Part shown: positions 35,416-47,149 of the stretch, piece after piece | Numbering within the stretch: the stretch's first letter is position 1 | How the letters are laid out: each line of letters opens with the position of its first letter | NCBI GenBank assembly: GCA_002105175.1 | Contig: MCGE01000002.1 | Location: 1,426,001-1,490,000 of the forward strand | Length of the DNA stretch: 64,000 bases | Source: Absidia repens | Lineage: Eukaryota; Mucoromycota; Mucoromycetes; Mucorales; Cunninghamellaceae | Direction: 5' to 3' | Translations under genes and position numbers: made by a program | The notes under the pieces: generated by a model | What the model saw: only the letters and a program-made list of their open reading frames with translations | Database searches by the model: none | What the model was told of the DNA's origin: nothing

Positions 35416-35620
35416 ATATTAGCTATGAAACAATGTTGATGAACTGTCGTGCTCAAATCTCCGTCTACTATATTATACAGGGTTTTAAATATTGGGATGA
35501 GACGAGTTTCTTGAATGACTTTTTGGAAAATGGCCGTAGTGGAGCCATGAAAAAAAGACAGCGAAGGATGCATAAAATAATAAGCAGCGATGAGCGCATG
35601 TTTGGAAAGCGCACTAGACA
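34690..35620 (+). repeat. Repeat arm R2, copy 1 (other half of composite element)
   Basis: Matches the reverse complement of 55490-56189: shared words are TACCTTTGCGG, CACCTAGTTTGATT, GAATAGTTTGTCAC, TATGTTTATTCTA, CTGAATAAAA, and GGATGCATAAAATAATAAGCAGCGATGA. It also matches 47150-47820. It includes a (TG)n tract. Non-coding. Confidence 0.7.
35336..35408. repeat. (TG)n microsatellite
   Basis: About 36 uninterrupted TG dinucleotides inside the R2 arm. Shorter GT tracts occupy the equivalent place in the 47.6-kb copy, so the tract is part of the repeat and has expanded here. Confidence 0.97.
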
Positions 35621-36303
35621 ATAGTTACAGTAGTTGGCTCGTATAACACCAAATGGCAATTAAGGGATTTTATATAATATTTCGCTCAAATTCCTAATTG
35701 ACATTTTTCTAAAAGGAGCAGAACTAACATGCTCATTTCAATCAAAAATTTCGTTTATGCAAAGTCAAATGTAGCGCGGGCTTTAAAAACAGACGCACTT
35801 TCAGCTGTATGTACACTGATATCACCAACGTTTTTGTCATAAATCATGGGGTATACACATTGACCACATGCAGCAAAAAAAAAAAAAAAAAGTCAGCGTA
35901 ATATATATATATATGAAACAAGGTAGACTATTGAATCATTGAGATATTTCTTTATTGAAAATAAATGAGCAATAAATGCGCTGTGGCGTAAATAATATAA
36001 ATGGTAGTTAATGTAAAAAGGAGGACGGATGAAGAAGTACCACATCAAAATAAAGAAGAATCAATGGGACTGACTAAAAAGAATAGGAAGCATGTGTGGA
36101 AAGGAGTAAAATAATAAGAAGAAGAATAAAATAATAATAATAAAGAATGATTCAGCGCTTGAGATCACGTTATTCATCATTGATAGTGGGAGCGGAGGGG
36201 AGCGACGGGGGAGGAGAGAAGTGTGTGTCTGCTAGATAATTTGAAACTGAATGATGGTAATAAAACTATTCTAAACTAATCATCACCGCACCAGATGGCA
36301 CCT
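35621..36303. other. Intergenic, no gene recognised
   Basis: 3' flank of the A20/AN1 gene and AT-rich sequence with an A-tract (35875-35892) and AT repeats. Nothing else is supported. Confidence 0.45.
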
Positions 36304-37120
36304 TTAAGCACTATCAAGTCGTTGGAATGATCGTCCACCCCGTGGTCGATCGTTCAATTTGGGGTTGTTCTTGGTCAAAATATCTAACGATAATAACAAA
36401 TTTTAATTGAAAATCTTCCTTGCTAAAGAGAGTATATTTATTTACCTTTATCCATAGAAGCATGATCAAATTGACATTCATGTTTATCGGGGTAGCGATG
36501 TGAATCACAGAATACATATTCGCATCGGCATTTGTTTGTCAATTGTTTGGTCAATGGAATCTATTATTTGAAGGAATCAGTATTTTTCCATGTGGTATTT
36601 TTCATATTTTGCTGTCAGTGCTTACTTTGGTACGGCATACGAAGCATCTACCCTTGTTCTTTTGTATAGGCTTGTCATCTTTAGCTTCTTCATCTTCCGG
36701 CGGTACCACTGTAGTTGATTCAGTTTGCTTTTCTAGTTCGGGGTGAGATGCTTCCTTATCGTCATTTGCTGTTGTTGTGTCGATGATATTAGCTGTTTGA
36801 CTTGATGGTTCCGATGTTGATGAAGTGGTAGTAGTAGCGGTAGTATCAATGGGGGATGATATATGAGGAGTCGTAGTTACCGTTGCTGCTGCTTCTGCTG
36901 CTGATGTCACTTTTTGTAGATTTTCATCTAAATTATTAAAAAAAGATCAGTTAATAAAAAAAAGGACATTTATTGGATTTGCAACTAGATAATAATACAT
37001 ACTTGTTTTTTGTTGTTGACCAAAGCACTTTGAGCACATGTTTTGGAATATAGGATTCCCATAAAATCCGCAGCCATTGGTACAAGGCAAAGGAATATCT
37101 GAAGTCTTGTTATCTTCCAT
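36304..37120 (-). CDS. A20/AN1 zinc-finger stress-associated protein
   Basis: 204-aa protein with an N-terminal A20 finger and a C-terminal AN1 finger, the ZFAND5/6 or plant SAP architecture, which binds ubiquitin and links to the proteasome and stress responses. Exons 37120-37003, 36927-36626, 36560-36446, 36383-36304 (sum 615, in frame). A20: CTNGCGFYGNPIFQNMCSKC in exon 1. A Thr/Ser/Ala/Glu-rich linker fills exon 2. AN1: CFVCRTK, joined across the intron to IPLTKQLTNKCRCEYVFC and SHRYPDKHEC. The tail LTKNNPKLNDRPRGGRSFQR is the usual family ending. All Cys/His ligands of both fingers are present. Divergent from the cyclin gene (647 bases between ATGs). Confidence 0.93.
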
Positions 37121-37767
37121 GAGTAATCAGATCAATAATAGGATAGGAGAAAAGAGGGAGTGAGTGCGATATTTGTAATAAAGAAGTAAAAGAGAGATAG
37201 AAAAAAAAAGAAAGGATGACGACGCCAAAAAAAAATCCGGCCGAGAAATTCGAATGCCGATAATGTCGTTTTTGGGAGTGAAAAATCATGAGACTTTGGA
37301 AGATTGAGATAATCGATTTCACTACGCAATTTCTTTATATGGGGAGGACGAAAAAAAGGGAATATGGCAAAGTCATCAAAAAAAAAAAAAAAATTCACGA
37401 TTGGTCATAGCGGAGTTCAGTAGTATCCTTTTTTTCCTTTTACCGTGACTCATTTTCTCTCCTTAAATATCACAGCCAGGCCCTTTTTTTCTTCTTTTTC
37501 TTTCTCTTTCTTTTATTTTTGTTAAACCCCCTCCCCTTCTCAGTTATTCCCTTTATTGTCTTATAATGGTCTTTTCTATTATTCACTAATTCAACTGAGG
37601 TTCAGGTGCTCAACTCATCTGGACCAAAGCCGTCGTCTGTTTATTCTTTTTTCTTTTTTTTCTTTTTTTTTTTTTTTACCACTTCTTCCTCCTTTTTTGG
37701 GTAGGTTTCAACAACATATTCTACCCATTTCACCTCACCTCATCTCACCTCATCACTCATCTCAACA
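37121..37767. promoter_or_regulatory. Shared divergent promoter region
   Basis: 647 bases between the ATGs of the A20/AN1 gene (-) and the cyclin gene (+). It consists mainly of pyrimidine tracts on both strands, the typical leaders in this genome. Just before the cyclin ATG is a small direct repeat of CACCTCATCTCA-type words (about 37730-37755). Confidence 0.45.
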
Positions 37768-38816
37768 ATGAAAATGAACCCTTATCATCCTTTGACGACG
37801 TTGTCTGACACCAACAACAACACTCTCCCTTATTCTCAACCTCATCTGTTATCTCTCTTGATGAACTCATATATGAAGCAAACGACTGGACCTACGACGA
37901 ATGGAAAATCATTGCCTTCCCCTCAAGACCAGCAACGAACCTATGTCAATGCCCTTGTTGGTAAGTTATTGCTATATTATGACTACGTCGTCACACAGAA
38001 AGGGAAAAAAATTCTCACACTTTACTTTCCGCTCAATTTTTTTTTTACTCAGATGTTACTGTTCAAGCAATAGCGTCGATTTGGCCCAATTCTAATGCTC
38101 CTTCTCAACGTCCGATTGCTAATCTCAACACCTTTTTACACCATATTTTGAAACATTCCCGTACAACTCACTCCACTTTACAACTTGCCATCTTTTATTT
38201 GTTCCGTATCCGACCCAAGGTGCAAGAACAACACAACGATGTTTACATTTCATGTGGACGACGAATGTTTTTGGCTGCTTTGATTTGCGCTCACAAATTT
38301 TTGCAAGACAAGACTTACAAGAACTCTGCCTGGAGTAAAGTCAGTGGTTTGGACGTGTCTGAAATCAATCATGCTGAAAAGGTGATGTTACAACTCTTGG
38401 ACTACCATCTTTTCGTGAAAAAGGAAACGTATGATCAATGGGTGACCATGTTACAAACACATCTCCATGTGCCTTTACCTATGGCTCATTCATCCACTCT
38501 TCCTACTCTCAATACCTCATCTTCTCTTCCATCTCCTGCCTCTTCTCCTTTATCATCTTCCGCCTCTCCCTCCTCATCCTCATCCAACAACATTGTACAT
38601 TCTGTCATTTCATCCACTTGTCCATTGAACAAAATGTCTTCCTCCTCCACTTCCTCTTTTACTGCTGCTACTGCTACCGCCGCCATGCTTTTGGGTATGC
38701 CTACTCCTATTGAAGACCAAGATACTTCTATCTCTACCTCCTCTCCTGTGGACACTCCTCAACGAAAACGCAAGGCTTCGATAGATCATGATAATATCAG
38801 GAAACGCCGCTGCTAG
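37768..38816 (+). CDS. PCL-type cyclin (PHO80/PCL family)
   Basis: 318-aa cyclin with a cyclin box of the Pcl class, which pairs with Pho85-like CDKs. Exons 37768-37960 and 38053-38816 (sum 957, in frame). The box runs about residues 60-175: DVTVQAIASIWPNSNAP, LNTFLHHILKHSRTTHSTLQ, YISCGRRMFLAALICAHKFL, DKTYKNSAWSKVSGLDVSEI and LQLLDYHLFVKKETYDQW, which are the helix-3/helix-5 signatures of Pcl cyclins (R-R-x-F-L-A-A-L-x-x-A-x-K-F-x-x-D). The rest is Ser/Pro/Thr-rich and ends in a bipartite basic cluster (QRKRKASIDHDNIRKRRC), probably a nuclear signal. PCL subtypes cannot be separated by eye. Its partner could be a Pho85 orthologue elsewhere in the genome. Confidence 0.85.
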
Positions 38817-39343
38817 ATCTCCCTCCTTTGGTTTACATTTTGATTCTTTAGTTTGTATACTATATTTTTATTATTACTTTTTTTATTTTATTTTTATTCT
38901 TTGTGTATATTCTCCTTCTCTTTAGTTTCCCCTCTCTATCTCACTTCATTTCGTTGTATTCCCCTCACACTTCTCCCACCCTCTCTCTCTTTCATCCTTT
39001 GACTTCATTGTGAAAGTCTAAATTGTATTTTTTCCTTTTTTTTTCCCCCCTCACACACTTAAAAAAACAAAACAAAAAACTTAATAAAGAATGATCTCAT
39101 TTTTTACTTTTTATCGTTTGTCTATTTGTGTCTAGAATTGCCTTTTTTTGCTCATCACCGGCTTGACGGCTTGGAAAAAAAATTTCCGTTCTGTTTTTTT
39201 TTTTTTTTTTTTTTTTTTTTGATGGTAAATCCCTTGGTCAAAAAAGGCTTAGGGATTTGATTTCCCGCCTTTTTTTTTTTTTTTTTTTTTTCGAGGCATT
39301 TCCCAATTATTTTTTCTTCGTTTCTCGCTCAATAAAGAAGATC
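38817..39343. other. Intergenic, cyclin 3' flank and DPH5 promoter
   Basis: Pyrimidine-rich 3' flank with AATAAA at about 39083, then two long T-tracts (39196-39220, 39270-39291) just upstream of the DPH5 leader. No gene is seen. Confidence 0.5.
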
Positions 39344-40347
39344 ATGCTTTACGTGGTTGGACTTGGATTATCTGACGAAACTGATATCACCGTCAAAGGA
39401 TTAGAAGCTGTGAAGAACAGTGAACGTATCTACTTGGAAGCTTATACCTCTATTTTGACGGTCGGAAAAGAAAAGCTGGTAAATATTCGAAATGAACATT
39501 GACAGTGTGAATGAACCTCAATAAACGCCCGTCTTTTTTATTTCCTCTCTCTTTCTTTCTCCTAGGAAGACTATTATGGCAAACCAGTGGTTGTAGCAGA
39601 TCGTGAGATGGTAGAATCTGAAAGTGATGTTATTTTGGCCAATGCTGACAAGGTGGATGTCAGTTTTTTGGTGGTGGGTGATCCTTACGGGTAAGACTTG
39701 ACAACTTTTTATGATATTATGGCGCGCTAACTAACTATCACATACTTTTTTTTAGGGCCACAACACATACAGATTTGGTGATTCGTGCACGTGAACTTGG
39801 TATTCCCGTCCAAGTGATCCACAATGCTTCCATCATGAACGCTGTGGGAGCGTGTGGTCTTCAATTGTACAACTTTGGACAAACGATTTCGATTGTATTT
39901 TTCACCGACACCTGGCGCCCTGACAGCTTCTACGACCGTATCCGCGAAAACAAGGATTTGGGATTACATACGTTGTGCTTATTGGATATCAAAGTAAAGG
40001 AACAGAGTATTGAAAACATGGCCCGAGGACGCAAGATTTACGAACCGCCACGATATATGACCGTCAATCAGGCCGTGGAACAATTATTGGAAATCGAAGA
40101 CAACCGTAAGGAAGGTGTGTGTGGCACGAATCGATTGGCCATTGGATGTGCTCGCATTGGTACCATGACGCAACAAATCGTCGCTGGCACATTAGCTGAA
40201 TTGGAACAAGTAGATTTCGGTGGTCCTCTTCATTCTTTAGTTTTGATTGGTGATCGCATGCATGAAATGGAAGCTCAATTTATTCGTGATTATGCTGTGA
40301 ATCCTGTTACCTTTGATACCATTGTCAAGGACCATTATCATCTTTAG
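39344..40347 (+). CDS. DPH5: Diphthine methyl ester synthase
   Basis: S-adenosylmethionine-dependent methyltransferase of diphthamide synthesis, which modifies a histidine of translation elongation factor 2; cytosolic. 283 aa, the family's usual length. Exons 39344-39478, 39566-39690, 39756-40347 (sum 852, in frame). Signature: [20 protein letters not shown] at the start, then [16 protein letters not shown] joined over intron 2 (the GDP-x-A-T-T-H motif of the tetrapyrrole-methylase fold), [20 protein letters not shown], and a C-terminus with [18 protein letters not shown]. Very clear orthology. It lies 241 bases upstream of a small membrane-protein gene on the same strand. Confidence 0.97.
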
Positions 40348-40588
40348 ATTATAGTGTGATGAGTTATAGATAGTTAGTCTCGTTTCCTGTTTTTTTTTTG
40401 TCCTAGTTTATTTGTATATCACCCACCCACACACCACCTGCCACCCTTATAGTTTCACTTATGATTTCATTCTCCACTATCATCAATAAATAAAAAGTGT
40501 ATTATATACTATATCTATTCTTTTTCTTCTCTTTTTCTTTTATTTTGTTTTTACCCCTTCGATAGTCAAAGTCCCGTCATTTATTATC

Positions 40589-40958
40589 ATGTCATCAAAA
40601 AGTCAAGAACTGAAAAAAGATATCAACAATACTGCTGAATCCACAAAAGACACCGTGGAAAAGGCATCAGACACTGTTCAAAATGGTTTTGATAAAGCAA
40701 CAAAGTCCGCTCAAGAGGAAGTGGTTCGATTGCGACGGGAACTCGACGATTTGAAAGCAAATCCTAAAGTTAAAAAGGCGGAGGCCTATTTGACTTCACC
40801 TGCATCCTATGGTTTTTATCAAGGTAATGAAAAATAAAAGACAAGTTAGGATCTCAATTTTTCTCGTTTTTTGTTTTATTAATGCAGGTCTTCTGGTTGG
40901 TGCTGGCCTTGTCATTCTGTACAGCAAATTTATCGCTCCCAATAATAAGCTTTTGTAG
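40589..40958 (+). CDS. Small OM14-like tail-anchored membrane protein
   Basis: 101 aa, exons 40589-40823 and 40888-40958 (306 nt, in frame). The first 60 residues are a charged helix with repeats of the LEA/apolipoprotein kind (ESTKDTVEKASDTVQNGFDK). Then comes VKKAEAYLTSPASYGFYQG and a single membrane segment LLVGAGLVILYSKFIA with a short polar tail. The arrangement 'AEAYL-x-x-P-x-x-Y/F...GLLVG' recalls the C-terminal domain of the yeast mitochondrial outer-membrane protein Om14; that assignment is by pattern only. The intron falls just before the membrane segment. Without splicing, translation would stop after a few intron codons and give a soluble form. Confidence 0.7.
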
Positions 40959-41160
40959 CTATTAGGGGTAAAACGGAGGAGTTTGAATTTGTAAATTGTC
41001 TTTTGCCCTTCTTTTACAAATAAAATCTTTCTATTTTTAAAAACTTGTTTTTCTTCTTCTTCTTTTACCTTCTTCATCTTGGTCGCTTTTTTGTTTATTT
41101 ATTTTGTCTCCATACATTTGTTGCTCTCACCAGCCTTTTATCCTATTATCCCGTTATTGA

Positions 41161-43587
41161 ATGTTGGGCCGGCTTGGATTCGGCAAACCTACCACTTTGG
41201 ATGCCCTTCTTGACAGCAGGCGTGTCGTATTGGAAGATATTCTTGACATGGAAGATTGTCTCGATCAAGTACGAATGCGACATAAAAAGCTGATTGAGTA
41301 GTAAGTAAAAATAAAAGCAAAACAACTGTGTATACGAGGTTTTCACTCATCTGTTTTTATCCTTGTAGCATACGACAACCACTAATACTGTCACAGTTGA
41401 TACGATACCTCGTCTTGGGTGAAAAATATGCCTGGCTTGTCAGCGAAATCATGGCTTCAACAATACCAGCTATCATGGATGTATTGGTCTATCAACACAA
41501 AGAACTCTTAACGGTTTATTGGGCACTGCTTTATCAAAATTATCGACTGACACAGCAACAAGTGGTATACTTTGTCAAGGTGAATCAGGCCTTATTGACT
41601 CGTAGACCGGGTGATATGATTCAATTTATCTCTTGCTTATCAGATTTATTACCGCAGTGGATTTATCATATGGGCGACCCTCAAGGATCTCAATTAGCTG
41701 ATTTATTGGTCTCCTTGGTCCAATGCGAACTCAATGCTGAAGATACTGGTATTATTAAGGTAGGAACAAAACAAAGAGAAAGCAGGATACTAAAAACGAG
41801 GTTACGCGTATATTGATTGGTGAAATTTATTTTCCTGGGACTATTTATAGTGGCTACATCAACATGGGTTAATTCAACTTTTAGTGGAACAATTGGACGC
41901 CTCAGTGGATCCTATGGTGAGTAAAACTCGGTGATGATGGGGCACGGAATTAGGTTTTATTAAACAAAACCCTTTTTGTATGCAGATGCATTCTATTGCT
42001 CAGCAAATCTTATGTGATATTGTTCGTCTGAGCCAAACATCTCATCAAGAAATGGCGACTATTGGGACCAATGATTTGATTGCTGATTTATCAAGGTAAA
42101 CATTACACTGGGAAATAAAGTCGATTGATGGTCATCTTTATTTTTTTTTTTACAGTAAAGAAACAATGACACGACTACTTGATATTATGCTGGATACATC
42201 AGGGCTTAACGCCATAGACAGTTTTATATGTGGTGCAAAGCTTTTGATTAATTTGATTCGATACAATGATGAAAGGTAGTATAGATGCAAAAAAAGGGCG
42301 TGGATGGAAGGTAAATTGAATGATCAAGTTCATTGTTTATTGAATCAGGCACCTCGAAGATACCCCATTATCGGACACCAGCGACATCTCTACAAACTCC
42401 AAAATACTCGCAAATATACTGATATGCTGTACATCTCGACTCGAAGACTTTTTATATCTATTAGAAAATCCAAGGTCAAAGGTAGGATATAATCCCCAGT
42501 TTACTCGTTACTAATCTTATTTTATAATAGCAACCAGCGCGACTAGGAATGGAACGACTGGTGTTATTAGAGTTGATTGCTGAATGGATCCATTGTGCAA
42601 ATTTGACGGGCGTTTATCAAGAAGGGGATGCATTCAAATCTGCTTACTGTCAATATGATGCAGTTGGCCGTGTTCTGGTAACTCGTAAAAAAAAGAAAAC
42701 CGAAATGATTTGTATACAATGTATGAATAATATTGTGTATTGATTGATTGCCCATTGTTTAGGATCTCTTTTTTGCATTCCCGTCGTGTAACCTGGCCCA
42801 CTCAGTGATATGCGATATGATAGGTCAAACATTCGAGAATAAATGTTTACAAAGGGAAACCAATCAGCAAATGATACTGGAGGTAAGTTATGAGGGATAG
42901 GTACATCATGAAAGAGAGAGAGGGGAGGAGGAGGCGGTTTAATAATCATCTCATTTATTCCTTTCCCTGTCATTAGGTCTTTACCAAAGCGCAACTAATA
43001 CATCGGATTTTGGATGTGAATAAACAAATGGAAACGTAGGTATTCTATTCATGACATTTTCATGCAGGAACGAAGGATATCACGTCTGATGCTCAATTAT
43101 ATATATCTATTTACATTATAGGGAAAATGACAGATCAAAAGTGCAGCTTGGGTATATGGGTCATTTGACATTGATGACGAAATCAATTGTACAGATACTT
43201 CATACGCAACCCGATTTACTCAAAATCCTTCGAAATGGCGAGGATACTAGTGGATGCATTCCATGGGATGAATGGGACACGTATGCAGCGATGATGATGG
43301 ATCAATGCGCCGAACTGGCTCTTCCGCTTGGTGGGAAGTGTCTTCCTTCATCTTCTCCAGTGATACCAAAGTCGACTTTCCCCGCTCCTCCACCACCTAT
43401 TCACATTCCATCATCAGCGCCGCCGTCACCACGATCAACCAGTCTGCCGTCACCTTCATTATCTCCATTATCATCTCCATTACTACCAATAGAGGTAAGT
43501 TCCCAAAAAATGAAAAAAAAGGAAACTTATGCTAATTATCTTCGCTTCTCCTTCTCTCATTTATAGCTTGTCGTGGATGCTCGTTGA
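41161..43587 (+). CDS. SAPS-domain Sit4/PP6 phosphatase-associated protein
   Basis: 559-aa regulatory subunit of the Sit4/PP6 type (yeast SAP155/185/190, fission yeast Ekc1), involved in G1 progression and nutrient signalling. Eleven exons: 41161-41300, 41369-41759, 41851-41916, 41986-42095, 42156-42275, 42349-42481, 42531-42677, 42763-42882, 42977-43035, 43122-43494, 43567-43587 (sum 1680, in frame). The start is at MLGRLGFGKPTTLDALLDSR, with VVLEDILDMEDCLDQVRMRH, the classical SAPS N-terminus. Helical-repeat core follows, then RLGMERLVLLELIAEWIHCA and VQLGYMGHLTLMTKSIVQIL, the most conserved family motif. The C-terminus is a short Pro/Ser tail, so it is much shorter than the yeast SAPs. The last exon encodes six residues. 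Confidence 0.9.
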
Positions 43588-44438
43588 TATTATACCATAC
43601 TTTAAAGTTAGTTATTAGTCCATTTACTATTTTGCCATTTTTGTCATTTCAATTTTTTTTTTTTTTTTTTGAATTCTTATATCATAGTTTTATATAATCT
43701 TTGTTATTATATCTATATTTGTTGGTTTGATACCTCCTCGTCCTCCTCCTCTTTTTTTCTCTCTTTTTTTGAAATACAAAATAAAGAAACACTTTTTTTA
43801 TACATACCTGGTCATGACACGTCATTTTTTTTTTCTATTTTACTATTGAACTATACGTACTTTTTTTTCTTTTTTTTTGGGGGGGGGAAGGGCGTATTGG
43901 GGATGGGATAAATTGCAAAGGGAATGTATTCAGGGGGAGGGTTGGTATAACGTTTTGACGTGGGAGGTGAGAGGGTCTATGGAAAGTTGTTGCAAAGGGA
44001 GAAAAAGGCCTAGACGGGAGTGACAGTTTGAGTTTCAACCATATTTTAATAAACTGTGTAATAGTGAGAACATTATTGTTTCAATCGTTACAAACGGACT
44101 CTGAAAAAAATTATGGATGATCATGCTTTATTTCTGTCAATAGATAGTATGATATATGATTAACGGGCAGCCATGTGTTCTTCGCCATATCAAAGAAACC
44201 AGTAGGGAACTTACTCTCATTGGAAGTCATACTTGTGGAGAAGGCACTTTCGATCAGCCAATGAAGAACAGAAAAGAATATGTAGCTCCACGTGTTTTCC
44301 TGTGAAGTTTGGTAACTGGATCCCGACGAGCTGCCAACTTTAAAAGCAAGTCGTTTTTTTTTTATTTGCTTTTTTCTCTCACTCTTTTATTTACCTTTTT
44401 TTTTATATATATTATTTACTTATTGTTTTATATTCAAC
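43588..44438. other. Intergenic, SAPS 3' flank and GDI promoter
   Basis: T-tracts at 43650-43670 and 43825-43880 and a G-run (43879-43887). CACGTG at about 44288 lies 150 bases before the GDI ATG. AATAAA at about 43780 may end the SAPS transcript. No gene is recognised. Confidence 0.45.
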
Positions 44439-46262
44439 ATGGTAAGTACCCAACACGTTCTTTTGACCCCATTCATACTTCATTGTACTGAATTATGTTC
44501 CACGTCCACTCATCTTCTTTTATGTGTATTTACTCTAGAATGAAGAATATGATGTTATTGTCCTTGGCACTGGTTTGACCGAATGCATCTTGTCTGGTAT
44601 TTTGTCAACGGAAAAAAAACGTGTTCTTCACATGGATAGAAACGATTACTATGGTGGTGAAACTGCATCTCTTCACTTGGCTCAGGTAAGCATTGTTCAG
44701 TATATTAGCAACGGTTTTTAACCTGGAGGGGTTTGTGCTTTTATTGACCTCATTCCCTTTTTTTTCGTATAGCTTTATCGTCAATTCCGTCCTGATGCCC
44801 CCGTTCCTGCAGACTTGGGCCGCGATCGTGATTACAATGTTGACCTCATTCCCAAGTTCATGATGGCTGACGGTGAAATTGTCAAGTTCTTAGTGCATAC
44901 TGACGTGACACGGTATCTGGAATTCAAGCAAATTGCGGGATCATTTGTGTACAAGGATGGTAAAATCTCTCATATGCCAACCAACGAAGCCGAAGCCATT
45001 GCCTCTCCTTTGATGGGTCTAGTTGAAAAGCGACGCCTCCAAAAATTCTTTGAATTCATCCAAAACTACAAGGCGGACGACGAATCTACTCATGAAGGTG
45101 TCGATTTGGAAACTATTACCATGGGTGATCTCTACAAAAAATTCGAACTTGAACCTGAAACTCAAGACTTGATTGGTCATGCCATGGCTTTGCAATTGGA
45201 TGACGCCTACTTGAAACACGCTGCTCGTCCTACCATTGACAAGATCATTCTCTACATTGGCTCCATCGCTCGTTACGGAAAGAGTCCTTATATCTATCCT
45301 CTCTACGGTCTTGGTGAACTTCCTCAATCTTTTGCAAGGTAATACTGTTTTTTTTTTTTTGATCCTTGTACTGCTCCTCCTCCTCTCCCCCCGTTTTTAC
45401 CTCTGCCCCCCCTTTTTTTTTTTTGTCTCGGTCTCCCTGTCACCCCACCCACCCCGTCCCTGATCCTGATTCTCCTATATTAACTCTCCGACTCCTTTTT
45501 TTTTTTCTATTCTTTATTCTTAGACTGAGTGCTATCTACGGAGGTACCTACATGTTGGATAGATCTGCCGACGAAATTATTTATGAAAACGGTGTCGCTG
45601 TTGGTATCAAGTCTGGTGATCAAACGGCTCGTGCAAAGCAAATCATCTGTGATCCCTCTTATGCCAAAGACAAGGTTAAGGTAACCGGTAAGGTTGTACG
45701 TGCCATCTGTGTCCTCAAGCATCCTATCCCCAATACTGGTGATGTGGACTCCTGTCAAATCGTCCTCCCTCAAAATCAACTTGGTCGCAAACATGACGTT
45801 TACGTTGCTTGTGTCTCCAACAACCACCACGTTGCTCCCAAGGATATTTACTTGGCGATCGTCTCCACCATTGTTGAAACGGATGAACCCGAAAAGGAAA
45901 TTGAAGCTGGATTGGAATTATTGGGACCTATTCATGACAAGTAAGTTGCGTCTACGAGTGTCAATATGTGTGTGTATCGAAAAAGGGAGCTTTGAACGAC
46001 CAGAGTATCAACGAGTGAACCATGTGCTTATTTTTTTTCTATTCCACTTTATAGGTTTGTTTCTGTGCTCGATATTCAAGAACCAGTCGCTGATGGTACA
46101 AAGGACCAAGTCTTTATCTCTCGCTCTTATGATGCCACTTCTCACTTTGAAACTGTATGTGATGATGTTAAGGATATCTACCGTCGAATCACTGGAGATG
46201 ATTTGAATCTTCAAGGACGATCATTGAAGCACGACGAAAAGGATCAACCCTCTGAAGCATAG
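44439..46262 (+). CDS. GDI1: Rab GDP-dissociation inhibitor
   Basis: 446-aa protein that extracts GDP-bound, prenylated Rab GTPases from membranes and recycles them during vesicle transport; length matches yeast Gdi1 (451). Exons 44439-44441, 44539-44685, 44773-45338, 45524-45940, 46055-46262 (sum 1341, in frame). The first coding exon is the ATG alone, followed directly by GTAAGT. Splicing gives [20 protein letters not shown], the family start with its FAD-like GxGxxE motif. Other sequence-conserved regions: [54 protein letters not shown] and IYGGTYML. C-terminal [17 protein letters not shown] is also typical. Identification is certain. An ORF-only caller would miss the true start. Confidence 0.97.
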
Positions 46263-47149
46263 GTGTACTCTTTGGATCTTATTCCCCTCCCTTCTCTTAC
46301 CCCAACAACAAATTTACTCATTTCATATTCACATTACTCTCTCTCCTCTCCTCTCTAGTTATTTCCCCTTCATTACTTTTACTTGATACCTCGCACACCC
46401 TTTTTTTAACGCTCAATTTTCTCAGAAAAATTAAATATCACTTTTTAATGAAAATCTAAATTTGACTTGACACGAATGGTTTTATTGACTGATGTGTGTA
46501 TACAAATGTGACAAAAAAAAATCTTATTCTCTGTCTGGGATGCATTATATTTTTACGTATGGTGCAGTTCAGTTTAGTAATACCGTAAAGTGAATCGCTC
46601 TTGGAAAAGGCAATGACAAACGAAATGGGGAAACTCATTCATTTTGGATTTAGGATTTAGTGTAGGTAATAACATTTTTTTTTTTTTTTGTGGTGGGATT
46701 GTCTTGTATTCATGATTTGATTGATGATCCGAATTTATTTTTATAGGTTGCAAAATACTTTTGGTTTGAAATGGTGACCAGTTTTTCATTTAAATTTCCT
46801 CCTATAAACTATTTTATGTTTCGATTACTCTCTGTGTATTTTGCTTTTTTTTTTTTTTTTTTTTGTTACATGACTTCTCCTTGGAGACAAGTCAAGCCCG
46901 AAAAGCTGACATACTGTTTGTGAAAAGCCAACATCTATTTTTTTCCAGTGCGACACCATCGATTCCTGTGTGTCATCGTTCCACAGTTTAAAAATTGAAA
47001 TAACCCCTGAAAGTATCAAATACGAATTTGCTCCGAGGTAAGTACGAAATTACCTGAGAAATCCAGTATGACCTAGTACCCTGTGTGCTATCCTATTTCA
47101 TATATCCACTTCTGACTTTCGGTGCAAAACAATTTGTGCGCCTAGCAAA
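46263..47149. other. Intergenic with an R1 core fragment
   Basis: GDI1 3' flank, then AT-rich DNA. An isolated R1 core remnant sits at about 46621-46665 (ATGGGGAAACTCATTCATTTTGG, two mismatches, followed by ATTTAGGATTTAG). T-tract at 46843-46864. No gene. Confidence 0.5.

Noticed and set aside
35337..35624. Frames reading through the TG tract (Cys-Val or Thr-His repeats)
   Set aside because: Pure translation of a microsatellite; non-coding repeat context.
44150..44300. Possible reverse-strand exon before GDI1
   Set aside because: Has some protein-like composition but no flanking splice partners or start and no recognisable motif.
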